Source: Methanocella conradii HZ254
Lineage (GTDB): Archaea; Halobacteriota; Methanocellia; Methanocellales; Methanocellaceae
Reading direction: 5' to 3'
Length of the DNA: 64,000 nt
NCBI RefSeq assembly: GCF_000251105.1
Contig: NC_017034.1
Location: forward strand, 372,001-436,000
The notes beneath the pieces were generated by a model. It made no database searches, was not told the origin of the DNA, and was given only the letters and a program-made list of their open reading frames with translations. Below are positions 1-8,548 of the stretch, in pieces; positions within the stretch are counted from its first letter, which is position 1; every line of letters starts with the position of its first letter. The position numbers and the translations under genes are program-made.

Positions 1-630
1 CTCCTCCCGCTCCCCGGTGGCGCTCTTTATCAGAAATACGGCGCGCTTGAAGTGCTCGCTGTAGCCGCCCCACTCCGAGGCGAACGCCCCGAGCGCCATG
101 TCAAGGCTGTCGTAGGCCCTCATCTGGAGGTCCCACATGAGCTTCTTCACGTCTTTGGCTAGCTGCCTTTTTGAGCTGGAGGCGGCAAACTTCAGCGCCA
201 GCTCGATGTTAGGGTTGAGCTTCATGGCCATTACTACGTAGCTTATCACCTCGGGCACGTCGCCCAGCGAGTGCACCCTCATGTAGGCCGCCCTCCGCTT
301 CGGGTACTCGCCAACGTAAACGTATGTGAGCAGTGGAGCTATCCCGCCGCAGGCTATTAGCATTATAGCCATCGTCGAGTCCATCAGGCCAAGGGCAAGC
401 GCTATAAGGCCCACCGTGGAGACGAGCGCCAGGGCGCCCATGGCGGAGAAGAAAGCCAGGGAGAACACCTCGGATGGCTTTACTTCCAGGCCGGCAAAGC
501 CTATCGAAGCCACCAGGCCACGGCTCGCGTATCGGCTTGAGTACCCGTCTATCCTTTCACGGTTCACGAGGGCTGAGAGCGCCCGGTAAGAGGCCCTGCA
601 CAGGCGGGCATACCTGCCCTCAGCCTCCAT
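1..630 (-). CDS. TadC/GspF-like type II secretion (T2SF) membrane protein, partial
   Basis: This is the N-terminal 210 codons of a gene that runs off the left edge. The protein has a basic cytoplasmic N-terminus, then hydrophobic segments at roughly residues 38-75 and 80-100, followed by a soluble helical stretch with a motif like DVPEVISYVVMAMKLNPN, which is typical of archaeal T2SF/TadC platform proteins. The ATG at 628-630 lies inside the last codons of the upstream secretion ATPase (11-bp overlap), so the two are translationally coupled. It should form the inner-membrane platform on which the ATPase drives pilus or pseudopilus assembly. The family call comes from context plus the hydrophobic pattern; the exact machine (adhesive pilus or other Tad-like filament) is not visible. 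Confidence 0.75.
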   Translation of the reverse strand, partial: MEAEGRYARLCRASYRALSALVNRERIDGYSSRYASRGLVASIGFAGLEVKPSEVFSLAFFSAMGALALVSTVGLIALALGLMDSTMAIMLIACGGIAPLLTYVYVGEYPKRRAAYMRVHSLGDVPEVISYVVMAMKLNPNIELALKFAASSSKRQLAKDVKKLMWDLQMRAYDSLDMALGAFASEWGGYSEHFKRAVFLIKSATGEREE

Positions 631-2812
631 ATGCGCCCTCCCTCTCGAGCCAGTCAGCCCACTCTTTAAAGTATGGGCCGCCCTCTCTGCGGCCATTTTC
701 GCGTATGGCCCTGTAGGCGTTGACGCACCTGGCGTAAGCCTCAGCCTCCATCGCCCACGGCTTGCCAGCAACCTGCGCCATGAACAGTGACCGTGCCTCG
801 ACCTCGTCGTTTAATGTCTTGATGGGAACGCCCCACTTTTTGGCGATTTTCTGGAGAGCCTCCGAGCGGCCCGTGTCTATCCGGTCAGCTGGGGCCAGAA
901 AGTCGGCGGAGGCATCGTACACCAAAAGGTCGTCGAAAGCTCCCCCGGCATCTTCCCATCGGCTCCTCGAGACCTCTGCCACCTGTATAACCCTTCGCTC
1001 CCTGGCCTGGCCGCCACTCCTCCTCACGGTCGAGCACACGACCACCGCGTCAGTGGCCTTAAAAGAGGCGGGAGGAACCCCGATGTCGTGTACTACCCTG
1101 TCGTACACATCCATGCAGGAGGAGCCGTGTATCGTGCCCATGACAGCGTTCCCCGATGCTCCCACCCTCATTGCCTCGTACAGCGAGCGAGCCTCCGCGC
1201 CCCTCACCTCGCCCATTATCAGGGCGGACTCGCCGAGCCTGAGCGCAGCCCTGAGCACGTCAGAGGCCTGGAACTCGGCCTCAGAGCCAGATATCGGGGC
1301 GCGGGTGCCCATGCCCTGCACCTTCCAGCCGCACCGCTGCATGTCCTCCACGGGGAGCTCCGGGGTGTCCTCTATCACGAGTATGCGGCAGCTTTGGGGT
1401 ATCTCCAGCATGAGTGCGCCCAGCAGGGAGGTCTTGCCCGCGCCCCTCGTGCCCGTCACGAGGATGGATGACTGGCCATCCACCATGAGGGAGAGCAGCC
1501 CCGCAGCATATGGGGTGAGCATCTTTTTAGACACGAGCTGGGGGAGCGTCCAGGGCGTAGTCTTATGCCTGCGGAAGGCGTATGCCAGGCCCCTTGATAG
1601 GGGGTTGCCGATGGCCGACACCCTCGTGTGGAACTCGCCCAGGTCCATGTCCAATACTGGGTTGGCCTCGGAGAAGGGGCGGCCGGATATGGCTCGAAGC
1701 CGGGATATCGTGGACTCGACGTCGGCCTCGGATAAAAATATATTGCTGGTGCACTCCTCGCCGTCCACGACCACGTGGAGCGGGTTGAAGCCCACGGGGG
1801 CGTTTACGTACGCGTCCTCGATGTGCGGGTCCCTGAGCACGTCCTCCAATATCCCTAAACCGCAGGTATACTTTACCAGGACAGAGGCGAGCATCTCAAG
1901 GCGGCCTGGCTCGAGCCTCAGGCCCTTCGCCGCGGCCGTGTTGGAGATGGCCTCCTTTCCGTAGCGGGCGAAGAGGGGCCTCATGTTGGAGGCGTCCATG
2001 AACTCCATGGTCTCAGGCCGCTTTGAGAGCAGCCTCTGACGCGCCTCAACTATAAGGGATATGTCCTCCTCTTCCATGGAGTACTCCCAGGGCATCATGA
2101 AGTACAGCCTCTCCAGGCTGTCTGCCATCTCGTATATTGTGACGTGGATTGCTGGGGCGAGCCTGTCGCCGCTTATCTCGTATGAGCGCAGGAAGATGGC
2201 GCCATCTGGTGGCTCGGCCATTATCCGCGAGGTCGAGAACCTGGGGCGCACGTATGGGCGCGCATCCACGCATTTAACGCGGGCGCATATACGCGCAAGG
2301 TCGTTCCGGAATGAGGCGTAGCGCTCAATGCAGGGGCGGCATTCCTGAGCTTCTTTTCCGTGCATTATCTGGATCGAGGCGGCCATCCGCCAGGCCTCCT
2401 GCGGGCTCGCTATTGAGGCCTCCGCCGCCCTCATCACGCTTTTCCTTCGCTCGCCACTACACCGCCCGCAGCCATATGCCTGTAGAGTGGAGGACTGGAG
2501 CTTCATGTCATCGTAAAATGAGACCAGGCCAAGTAAGGACGTCAGGCCGCTGCCGCCATACTCGCGCACGATGTTCCTCTCCAGGATGAGCCGGTCCATC
2601 CACGCCTTTCCTGACAGGCTCCTCACGAGCCGGAGCCTGCACGCCGGGTCCGACAGGCTCGACCTTTCCGCGCACCTCGCGCAGTCCACGACGGCATCGG
2701 TGCCGTGCCTTCCCTGCTTGAACTTCAGGGGGCATGTGAGCTCCTTTCCCCCTTCCCTGGCCCCCGTCAGCGTGAGCAGCGCATCCCTCAAGGCCGCTAA
2801 GTCCACTAACAT
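620..2812 (-). CDS. Type II/IV secretion system ATPase, TadA/CpaF-like
   Basis: A 730-residue secretion ATPase that should power assembly of a type IV-pilus-like filament together with the TadC-like protein encoded just downstream. The Walker A motif GTRGAGKTS is near residue 460, followed by an Asp-box-like VIEDTPELP, a Walker B region LIMGEVRGAEA and a His-box GTIHGSS. The long N-terminal region carries Cys clusters (CARC, CGRC, CRPC) that suggest a metal-binding site, a feature seen in several archaeal homologues. A TTG lies 18 nt further upstream in frame, but the ATG at 2810-2812 fits the TATA box at about 2852-2863 better. The gene diverges from the PfpI gene. Confidence 0.88.
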   Translation of the reverse strand: MLVDLAALRDALLTLTGAREGGKELTCPLKFKQGRHGTDAVVDCARCAERSSLSDPACRLRLVRSLSGKAWMDRLILERNIVREYGGSGLTSLLGLVSFYDDMKLQSSTLQAYGCGRCSGERRKSVMRAAEASIASPQEAWRMAASIQIMHGKEAQECRPCIERYASFRNDLARICARVKCVDARPYVRPRFSTSRIMAEPPDGAIFLRSYEISGDRLAPAIHVTIYEMADSLERLYFMMPWEYSMEEEDISLIVEARQRLLSKRPETMEFMDASNMRPLFARYGKEAISNTAAAKGLRLEPGRLEMLASVLVKYTCGLGILEDVLRDPHIEDAYVNAPVGFNPLHVVVDGEECTSNIFLSEADVESTISRLRAISGRPFSEANPVLDMDLGEFHTRVSAIGNPLSRGLAYAFRRHKTTPWTLPQLVSKKMLTPYAAGLLSLMVDGQSSILVTGTRGAGKTSLLGALMLEIPQSCRILVIEDTPELPVEDMQRCGWKVQGMGTRAPISGSEAEFQASDVLRAALRLGESALIMGEVRGAEARSLYEAMRVGASGNAVMGTIHGSSCMDVYDRVVHDIGVPPASFKATDAVVVCSTVRRSGGQARERRVIQVAEVSRSRWEDAGGAFDDLLVYDASADFLAPADRIDTGRSEALQKIAKKWGVPIKTLNDEVEARSLFMAQVAGKPWAMEAEAYARCVNAYRAIRENGRREGGPYFKEWADWLEREGAYGG

Positions 2813-2851
2813 ATTTGCACCGATTTGCAATAAAGTAGATTACAATATTAC

Positions 2852-2863
2852 AATATATACTTA
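2852..2863 (-). promoter_or_regulatory. TATA box for the tadA-like/tadC-like operon
   Basis: The minus strand reads TTAAGTATATATT about 40-50 nt before the ATG at 2812. This is the expected place for an archaeal TATA box and would give a transcript start near 2830. Confidence 0.6.
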
Positions 2864-2935
2864 ACCGTCTCCTCCGCATTTTACGTTGAAACCGTTAAAA
2901 TATCCGAGAAAACAACAATTAGCTGGGGAGACATC

Positions 2936-3502
2936 ATGGAAGAGCTGAAAGGAAAAAGGATAGTAATGCTGGCAGGAGACGGGTTCGAGGACATGGAGCT
3001 CATGTACCCGCTGGTCCGGCTCAGGGATGAGGCGTGCGCGGACGTGACCATCGCCGGCTTGAAAGAGCTTGAAGCGCTAAGGGGCAAGAATGGGCTACAG
3101 GTGACCACGGAGCTCTCTTTCAAGGACCTGAGGGCCGATAGCTTTGACGCGCTGGTCATACCTGGCGGGCAGAGCCCTGACCACATCCGCATATACCCTG
3201 ACGTCATAAGGTTCGTGCAGGACTTCGACAGGACGGGCAAGCCCATCGCGTCCATCTGCCACGGCATACAAATACTAATCACCGCAAGGCTTTTGAAGGG
3301 CAAGACTGCGACCGGCTGGAAGTCCCTGGCTGTAGAGATAGAGAACGCGGGGGCGTCCTACGTGGACTCGCCGCTCGTGACCAGCGGCCAGTACATCTTC
3401 TCGAGGCAGCCATCCGACCTCGGGTTCTTCTGCGACGCCATAATCCGCTCGCTAAGGGGGGAGAGCTTACAGCCCCTGGTGGAGGCCGCCCGCGCAATAT
3501 GA
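2936..3502 (+). CDS. DJ-1/PfpI family protein (protease or deglycase type)
   Basis: A 188-residue PfpI-type protein. The nucleophile elbow SICHG places the catalytic Cys at residue 108 with His109 beside it, and the conserved acidic residue Glu18 is present in GFEDME. The family contains intracellular cysteine peptidases and reported protein deglycases; which activity applies here cannot be read from sequence. A GGGGAG ribosome site at 2924-2929 precedes the ATG, and an AT-rich TATA-like element sits near 2895-2904. The stop overlaps the start of the next gene (ATGA), so it is co-translated with the phosphoribosyltransferase. Confidence 0.9.
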   Translation: MEELKGKRIVMLAGDGFEDMELMYPLVRLRDEACADVTIAGLKELEALRGKNGLQVTTELSFKDLRADSFDALVIPGGQSPDHIRIYPDVIRFVQDFDRTGKPIASICHGIQILITARLLKGKTATGWKSLAVEIENAGASYVDSPLVTSGQYIFSRQPSDLGFFCDAIIRSLRGESLQPLVEAARAI

Positions 3503-4134
3503 TTTTCAAGGACCGCAGGGATGCGGGAAGGATGCTGGCAGAGCACCTGGTGGGATACCGCCATAATTCAATTATTTTAGCCATACCTAGGGGAGGGGTG
3601 CCCGTTGGCTACGAGGTGTCGAGGAGGCTTGGCGTCCCCCTCGACCTGATAATACCCCGGAAGCTGCCAATCCCATCTGACCCTGAGGCTGGGTTCGGCG
3701 CGGTCGCCCCGGACGGCACGGTAGTCCTTAACGAGCGGCTGGTGGCATACCTGGGGCTTTCGGTGAAGGATATCGAGAGGATCGTGGCGGAGGTGCTCAA
3801 GGAGGTGAGGCGGAGGATAAGGGAGTATAGGGGGGATAGGCCTCTCCCGGATTTAAAGGGAAAGAACGTTATAATAGTGGATGATGGGCTTGCCTCTGGC
3901 TACACGATGATAGCGGCTGTGAGGGCCGTAAGGAAGGAACGCCCGAGGCGGGTCATAGTGGCAGTGCCCTGCAGCCCTGAGACTTCGGTGGAGAGGCTCG
4001 AAAAAGAGGCTGACGAGGTCATCTGCTTAAGAGTGCAGCGATACGGGCCGTTCGCAGTGGCCAGCCACTACGAAAAGTTCCCAGACCTGAGCGACGAGGA
4101 GGTAAAGTCCCTACTAGCGCCTGCGCAGGGATAG
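3499..4134 (+). CDS. Phosphoribosyltransferase family protein
   Basis: A 211-residue type I phosphoribosyltransferase. The PRPP-binding loop is VIIVDDGLASGYTM (about residues 116-129), and the N-terminal AIPRGGVPVGYEV is the motif of the stand-alone family often annotated as predicted phosphoribosyltransferase. Substrate cannot be assigned; this subfamily is not one of the classical purine or pyrimidine enzymes. The start overlaps the PfpI stop codon by 4 nt. The pairing with a stress-type PfpI protein is suggestive but unexplained. Confidence 0.85.
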   Translation: MIFKDRRDAGRMLAEHLVGYRHNSIILAIPRGGVPVGYEVSRRLGVPLDLIIPRKLPIPSDPEAGFGAVAPDGTVVLNERLVAYLGLSVKDIERIVAEVLKEVRRRIREYRGDRPLPDLKGKNVIIVDDGLASGYTMIAAVRAVRKERPRRVIVAVPCSPETSVERLEKEADEVICLRVQRYGPFAVASHYEKFPDLSDEEVKSLLAPAQG

Positions 4135-4166
4135 CTTTATTTATTTTCATGTTATTGTAATTAAGT

Positions 4167-5324
4167 ATGCCTGAGGAGAAGCGTTACCTCGTGGGTAGGC
4201 GAGACGACGGGGGAGAAGGCCTCCTTTTCCTGGGCAGGTACCTGGCCCTTGACGGCTCTCTTGGAGCGGGCGTTTACCTGGACGTGCTTAAGCCGCACGC
4301 CATCCTGATATGCGGAAAGCGTGGCTACGGCAAGTCCTACACCATGGGAGTCCTCATCGAGGAGCTCGCCCGCCTGCCCTTTAAGGTTAGAAAGAACTTT
4401 TGTGCCATCGTCGTGGATACGATGGGGACCTTCACACGCATGGATAAGCCCTCCATGGAATGCCTTAAGGAATGGGGCCTGGAGCCTGAGGCCATTCCCA
4501 TCAGAAAATTCGCTCCACGGTCCCACATACATTCGGGCGACGTGATGCCGCTAGAGATACCCACCGGCTCTTTATCATTTTATGACTACTGTGAGCTTTT
4601 AGGCATAGAGCCTTTGGGCGAGGGCGGAGCTGAGCTCTTGAATGCCATGGGCGAAAGCTTTGAGGTAGAGGAGCTGGCCGGGGCGGTAGAGGCTTCCAGC
4701 CCTATCCACGGGATGCTGCGCATGGTGGCGTCCTGGGGGCTCTTTTCAGGGAAGGCGTCGTTCGACGGCCTGCTCGAGCCGGGCAGCATCAACATAATAG
4801 ACCTGAGCGGCTATGGCCACGAGCCCGAGGTAAAGTCGTGCATAGTGGCCTCGCTGGCGAGGGCGCTCTACGATGCCAGGGTGGAGGCCAGGAGGCGGGA
4901 GGAGGGCGGGCGGGAGGTGCCGCTTGTTTGGCTTTTCATCGATGAGGCCCACATGTTCATGGACTCTGGCGCTGACCTGCGGGCGGGCCGGGTGCTCACG
5001 AACGAGTGGCTGCGGCAGGGGCGGCAGCCAGGGCTTTCTCTCGTGCTCGCCACCCAGCGCCCCTCCGCCCTGGGCAAGGACGTGCTCTCCCAGGCCGATC
5101 TAATCGTTTGCCACCGCCTGACTTTGAGGGACGACGTCGAGGCGCTCGAGTCGGCCAGGCCGGCATACGTTAAGGAGCCGGTGCCAGACGCCATATCGAG
5201 GCTTGGAAAGGAGCGGGGGGCGGCCATCGTCATAGATGACGCGACCGAGTCCTATCATGTCATAAAGGTGAGGCCGAGGATGAGCGAGCACGGAGGAGGT
5301 GAGCCCCCTGTATACATCGATTGA
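4167..5324 (+). CDS. HerA/VirB4-type ATPase (DUF87-like)
   Basis: A 385-residue P-loop ATPase. Walker A is CGKRGYGKSYTM (residues 49-60), Walker B is VWLFIDEAHMFM, and the sensor-like ATQRPSAL follows, the usual order in HerA/FtsK-superfamily motors. HerA proper works with NurA in DNA end resection, but no nurA is near. Here the gene overlaps a prepilin peptidase and lies beside pilus genes, so a role linked to secretion or DNA movement is also possible. A TATA-like run at 4136-4146 is about 25 nt from the ATG, which implies a leaderless transcript. Confidence 0.82.
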   Translation: MPEEKRYLVGRRDDGGEGLLFLGRYLALDGSLGAGVYLDVLKPHAILICGKRGYGKSYTMGVLIEELARLPFKVRKNFCAIVVDTMGTFTRMDKPSMECLKEWGLEPEAIPIRKFAPRSHIHSGDVMPLEIPTGSLSFYDYCELLGIEPLGEGGAELLNAMGESFEVEELAGAVEASSPIHGMLRMVASWGLFSGKASFDGLLEPGSINIIDLSGYGHEPEVKSCIVASLARALYDARVEARRREEGGREVPLVWLFIDEAHMFMDSGADLRAGRVLTNEWLRQGRQPGLSLVLATQRPSALGKDVLSQADLIVCHRLTLRDDVEALESARPAYVKEPVPDAISRLGKERGAAIVIDDATESYHVIKVRPRMSEHGGGEPPVYID

Positions 5325-5772
5325 TACTATTTCGCTTGTCGTGGCAGGCGCCGCCGCCATCATCGCGGCCATGATAGACCAGAGGACCTTGAGGATACCC
5401 AACATTCTCACAATTCCTCTGGCACTGCTAGGGCTTCTCTTCATGGCGGCGAGGTGCCTATTTGGGCTTTCCCTTTATGTCGCGGGCCTGACCTGCTTAA
5501 TCTCTTATTCGCTAGCGTACGGGTTCTGGAGGCTTGGGCTTTGGGGAGGCGGAGACGCCAAGCTTATAATCGCCCTGTTGTTGCTCATATCCCCTGCGTA
5601 CCCTGCCCTCATGTATATTTCAGCATTTTTAATGTCGCTCTCCCTTATCCTCTTCATGAAACACGCTGCCTTAAGGCTTGCCGGAAGGAGCATGTCGCCA
5701 TCTGCGATGGGGCCTTCTATTTTTCTCGCCTGCCTGCTATCCATAGTAGCGCTAACGGTGGTGTCCTCATGA
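5299..5772 (+). CDS. Prepilin peptidase (A24 aspartic protease, TadV/FlaK-like)
   Basis: A 157-residue polytopic membrane protein. The two catalytic aspartates of A24 peptidases are visible: Asp27 in AAMIDQRTLRIPN and Asp86 in the GxGD motif GGGDAK. It should cleave class III signal peptides of archaeal pilins or archaellins on the cytoplasmic face. The GTG start at 5299 lies within the last 26 nt of the ATPase gene and follows GGAGG closely; no better in-frame start preserves the first membrane helix. It overlaps the pilin-like gene downstream. Confidence 0.88.
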   Translation: MSPLYTSIDTISLVVAGAAAIIAAMIDQRTLRIPNILTIPLALLGLLFMAARCLFGLSLYVAGLTCLISYSLAYGFWRLGLWGGGDAKLIIALLLLISPAYPALMYISAFLMSLSLILFMKHAALRLAGRSMSPSAMGPSIFLACLLSIVALTVVSS

Positions 5773-6281
5773 TGGACGATGCGGGCGTAGACTCCATACC
5801 GGTGGCCCTCGCGGCCTCTCTCATAGTCCTGGCCATCATCGTGGGGATGGCGGCAAGTGGCATCGCCGGCGTTACCCCCGTGTTAAGCTCTTCTTCGGTG
5901 GACGGCCAGGTCTCCATGCTGTGCAATGACTGCAGGGGTCTCCTTGCATGCTCTCCCCGGGACCTGCTGGACCCTTTTTCCCTTCCTGGCGCATCGAAAA
6001 CGCTTGTCCTCTCGCTGCCCACTGACACCGGCTACGTAGCCTTTGGCATCGATCCAGGCTCCTCGGAGTCACACGAAGGGACGATATATTACCTGGTTCA
6101 TGGCAACAAAAAGGCTGTAATAGTCGACGAGAGGGCCAGGTTCAGGGAGGGGATTAAAAAAGGGGACGCGGTGGTGCCATCACAGCGCCATACAATCATC
6201 ATGGGCGGGGGCAGGTACGAGCTCACCATCGAGTACCAGTACGACCGCGGGCTAGACGAAAAATACCTTGTAGTCTACTAA
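5769..6281 (+). CDS. Pilin-like membrane-anchored protein of the pilus locus
   Basis: About 170 residues. It has a short acidic N-terminus (MMDDAGVDSIPVALAA), one hydrophobic helix (about residues 11-36) and an extracytoplasmic domain with two nearby cysteines (CNDC). Such an N-terminus is typical of archaeal pilins or TadE-like minor pilins, and the preceding gene encodes a prepilin peptidase. The ATG at 5769 overlaps the upstream stop (ATGATGGA); a second ATG at 5772 is equally possible. The open frame extends much further upstream, but that part is antisense-like to the peptidase gene and was not used. It converges on glnA with a 4-bp overlap. Confidence 0.65.
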   Translation: MMDDAGVDSIPVALAASLIVLAIIVGMAASGIAGVTPVLSSSSVDGQVSMLCNDCRGLLACSPRDLLDPFSLPGASKTLVLSLPTDTGYVAFGIDPGSSESHEGTIYYLVHGNKKAVIVDERARFREGIKKGDAVVPSQRHTIIMGGGRYELTIEYQYDRGLDEKYLVVY

Positions 6282-7615
6282 TAAATGCTCAGGTACTTTT
6301 CAATCTCCCACCGGTGCACCTGAACCCTGTACTCGTCATACTCGATGCGCTTTGCCTTCATGTAGTTCTCATAGATGTGCTCGCCAAGGGCGCTCCTGAT
6401 GACCTCGTCGGCCTCGAGCTCGTCGAGAGCCTCGTTCAGGTTAGAGGGGAGGCTCTTGATGTTCAGGTCTTTCTTCTGCTTTTCCGTGAGGTGATAGATG
6501 TTCATGTTGACAGGCTCCCCCGGGTCTATCTTTTTCTTGATGCCATCGAGGCCCGCCTTCAGCATCACGGCGAGCGCCAGGTACGGGTTGCACGCCGGGT
6601 CCGGGCAGCGAAGCTCCGCCCTGGTGCCTAGGCCGCGGCGGGCTGGTATGCGGACCAGCGGGGAGCGGTTCTTCTCCGACCAGGCTATGTACACGGGCGC
6701 CTCGTAGCCGGACACAAGCCGCTTGTAAGAGTTTACCAGAGGGTTAGTTATGGCCGCATAGCCCCTGGCATGGGCGAGCAGGCCTCCAATGTAATACAGG
6801 GCCGTCTTGCTAAGCTGGTATTTCCCGTTCTCGTCGTAGAAGGCGTTCACGTTCTTGCCCTTGAAGAATAGTGACTGGTGGGTGTGCATGCCCGAGCCTG
6901 CCTTACCGAACAGGGGCTTTGGCATGAACGTTGCATGCAGGCCATACTGCATGGCTATCTTCCTCACCACGAACTTGAAGGTGACGATGTTGTCAGCGGT
7001 GGTGAGCGCGGGGGCGTACTTGAAGTCTATCTCGTGCTGGCCCTCACCTACCTCGTGGTGGGATGCCTCTATCTCGAAGCCCATGCCCTCCAGCGCGGTT
7101 ACCATCGCCCTCCTTACCTCGTCGCCCATGTCGACGGGCGAAAGGTCAAAGTACCCGCCGTGGTCCTTTGAGTGGGTAGTAGGTAAATCCTCCCCATCCC
7201 TCTCGAATAGGTAAAACTCCGCCTCAGGGCCCGCGTTCATCGTGAAGCCCATGTTTTCGGCCTCTTTGATGACCTTCTTCAGGGTGTTCCTGGGGCAGCC
7301 CTCGAATGGAGTGCCATCGGGGTTATAGACGTCACAGATGAGCCTGGCCACGTTGCCATACTCGCTTTGCCAGGGTATGAGCGTAAAAGTGTTGATGTCC
7401 GGCTTGAGGTACATGTCGGACTCCTCTATCCTGACAAAGCCCTCTATGGAGGAGCCGTCGAACATGATCTCGTTATTTAGCGCCTTTTCTAGCTGCTTAA
7501 CCGGGATCGCCACGTTCTTGGTGATCCCGAAAACGTCGGTGAACTGTAGCTTGACGAATTTTACCTTGAGCTCTTCGGCCTTCTTGAGAACGGTGTCTTT
7601 TGTGACTTTACTCAT
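6278..7615 (-). CDS. glnA: Glutamine synthetase type I
   Basis: A 445-residue GS I that condenses glutamate and ammonia with ATP, the main ammonia assimilation step in the cytoplasm. Family signatures are plain: FDGSSIEGF, the metal and substrate loop GPEAEFYLFERDG, the ATP-binding-type KPLFGKAGSGMHTHQS, and RSPLVRIPARRG. The stretch where adenylylated bacterial enzymes have a tyrosine (NLYDLP type) reads LNIKSLP, so adenylylation is not expected, as in GSI-alpha enzymes. An NrpR-type operator overlaps its promoter, so control is probably transcriptional and nitrogen dependent. Confidence 0.97.
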   Translation of the reverse strand: MSKVTKDTVLKKAEELKVKFVKLQFTDVFGITKNVAIPVKQLEKALNNEIMFDGSSIEGFVRIEESDMYLKPDINTFTLIPWQSEYGNVARLICDVYNPDGTPFEGCPRNTLKKVIKEAENMGFTMNAGPEAEFYLFERDGEDLPTTHSKDHGGYFDLSPVDMGDEVRRAMVTALEGMGFEIEASHHEVGEGQHEIDFKYAPALTTADNIVTFKFVVRKIAMQYGLHATFMPKPLFGKAGSGMHTHQSLFFKGKNVNAFYDENGKYQLSKTALYYIGGLLAHARGYAAITNPLVNSYKRLVSGYEAPVYIAWSEKNRSPLVRIPARRGLGTRAELRCPDPACNPYLALAVMLKAGLDGIKKKIDPGEPVNMNIYHLTEKQKKDLNIKSLPSNLNEALDELEADEVIRSALGEHIYENYMKAKRIEYDEYRVQVHRWEIEKYLSIY

Positions 7616-7657
7616 GTGGGAACCATTTAACTCGGCTGTCCATATTATTTTAACGTA

Positions 7658-7671
7658 GGAAATATATTTCC
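7658..7671. promoter_or_regulatory. NrpR-type nitrogen operator over the glnA TATA box
   Basis: The sequence GGAAATATATTTCC is a perfect 14-bp palindrome matching GGAA-N6-TTCC, the operator recognised by the methanogen nitrogen repressor NrpR. The central ATATAT also looks like the glnA TATA box, centred about 50 nt before the glnA ATG. Binding would therefore block the basal factors directly. The match is seen; binding is inferred. Confidence 0.8.
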
Positions 7672-7674
7672 GGA

Positions 7675-8244
7675 TTATAGGTCATAAAGCTTTGCAGTCT
7701 TCTGCTTTTTCTGGGCCTGTTCGCCTTCCCCTGATGCCCCTGGTTCCCGGGCTTCCAGCGCTATCCGCTTGAAAATAGATGCAACGTCTTCTTCCTCTGG
7801 CGGGGCCTGCTCTTCCTTCTTTGCCATCCTCGCAGCGAGCTTCGCCCTATCCGCCTCCATCTCCCCAAGCTTGACGCGTGCCTCGTTCACGTATTTATTC
7901 AGGTCCTCCACCTGCTGGCTGAGGCTTAATACCTGTGCCTTGAGGCTCTCAACCAGGCCATTGGAGCTTTCGAGCTGTGCCTTAAGCTTTTTGACCTCTA
8001 TCTCCTTTTCGCTCAGTGAATATTTTAGTGACGTGTTTTCCGAGCTTAGCCTGAGGATCTCCGCGTTTTTTTGCTCGATGTCCGACAGGAGCTTTTTTAC
8101 GAACCCGTCGTCCTGCTTTTCCGTCTTCTTTTCCTTTCTAGCCGGCTCGGGCTTCTGTTCAGGCTTCTTTTCAGTATCGTCCAGCATGGACATGATGTCG
8201 CTTAAGTCCAGCTTTGATTTGCCGCCGCCAGTGTCCGAATCCAT
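7675..8244 (-). CDS. Coiled-coil protein of unknown function
   Basis: A 189-residue hydrophilic protein, not recognised as a named family. Residues 1-50 are charged and Pro/Lys/Glu rich, residues about 50-140 form a long heptad-type coiled coil (ILRLSSENTSLKYSLSEKEI and following), and the tail is again charged. No signal peptide or membrane segment is seen. It lies directly upstream of glnA on the same strand, with its stop codon only 4 nt from the glnA operator, so read-through could link the two. A TATA-like AAGTATATATTTAAC lies at about 8322-8336. Confidence 0.7.
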   Translation of the reverse strand: MDSDTGGGKSKLDLSDIMSMLDDTEKKPEQKPEPARKEKKTEKQDDGFVKKLLSDIEQKNAEILRLSSENTSLKYSLSEKEIEVKKLKAQLESSNGLVESLKAQVLSLSQQVEDLNKYVNEARVKLGEMEADRAKLAARMAKKEEQAPPEEEDVASIFKRIALEAREPGASGEGEQAQKKQKTAKLYDL

Positions 8245-8339
8245 GTCTTACCCCGGGGATAGCCCTACTGGGCCGTTACTTGATTGATTCTCCTCCACAA
8301 TAAACCTTTTCATTCTCTTGCTGTGTTAAATATATACTT

Positions 8340-8425
8340 TTATTTCTAAGACTGGGGGGCTTCGCTTTGCTTTTTACTAGAGCGCTCCGCGCGGTCACTA
8401 GAGCGCTCCGCGCGGCGCATCCCAT
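8340..8425. repeat. GC-rich dispersed repeat, copy 1, with internal tandem duplication
   Basis: The block starts TATTTCTAAG, contains GGGGGGCTTCGCT, and ends with two tandem copies (8376-8394 and 8397-8415) of ACTAGAGCGCTCCGCGCGG spaced 21 bp apart. The same ordered blocks recur inverted at 51.58-51.66 kb, and the GGGGGGCTTCGCT core recurs at 23.45 kb. It lies between the divergent coiled-coil gene and trp operon, just outside both promoters. Confidence 0.65.
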
Positions 8426-8481
8426 TCAGCCTCAAATAGAAGAACCATCTGCCCGACCATAATAATAGCCATCCATTCGCA

Positions 8482-8521
8482 ACGTTTATATATTAAACAT
8501 GATGTACTTTTTTATACATCA
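8482..8521 (+). promoter_or_regulatory. trp operon promoter and palindromic operator candidate
   Basis: CGTTTATATATTAA at 8481-8494 is a strong TATA box for the trp operon. An inverted repeat TGATGTA-N8-TACATCA at 8500-8521 covers the expected transcription start (about 8512). Methanogen TrpY acts at TGTACA-type boxes and these arms are related in sequence, so a tryptophan-responsive repressor site is plausible but unproven. Confidence 0.6.
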
Positions 8522-8548
8522 AGGTATAATTATGTGCATGGTGTGTGG

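Noticed and set aside
762..1964. Long 400-codon frame on the plus strand opposite the TadA-like ATPase
   Set aside because: It is the antisense shadow of a high-GC gene; its product is Ser/Thr/Pro rich without motifs, while the minus frame has Walker and His-box motifs.
5454..5768. Upstream extension of the pilin-like frame
   Set aside because: It overlaps the prepilin peptidase gene in another frame; the ATG at 5769 with stop-start overlap is the natural start.
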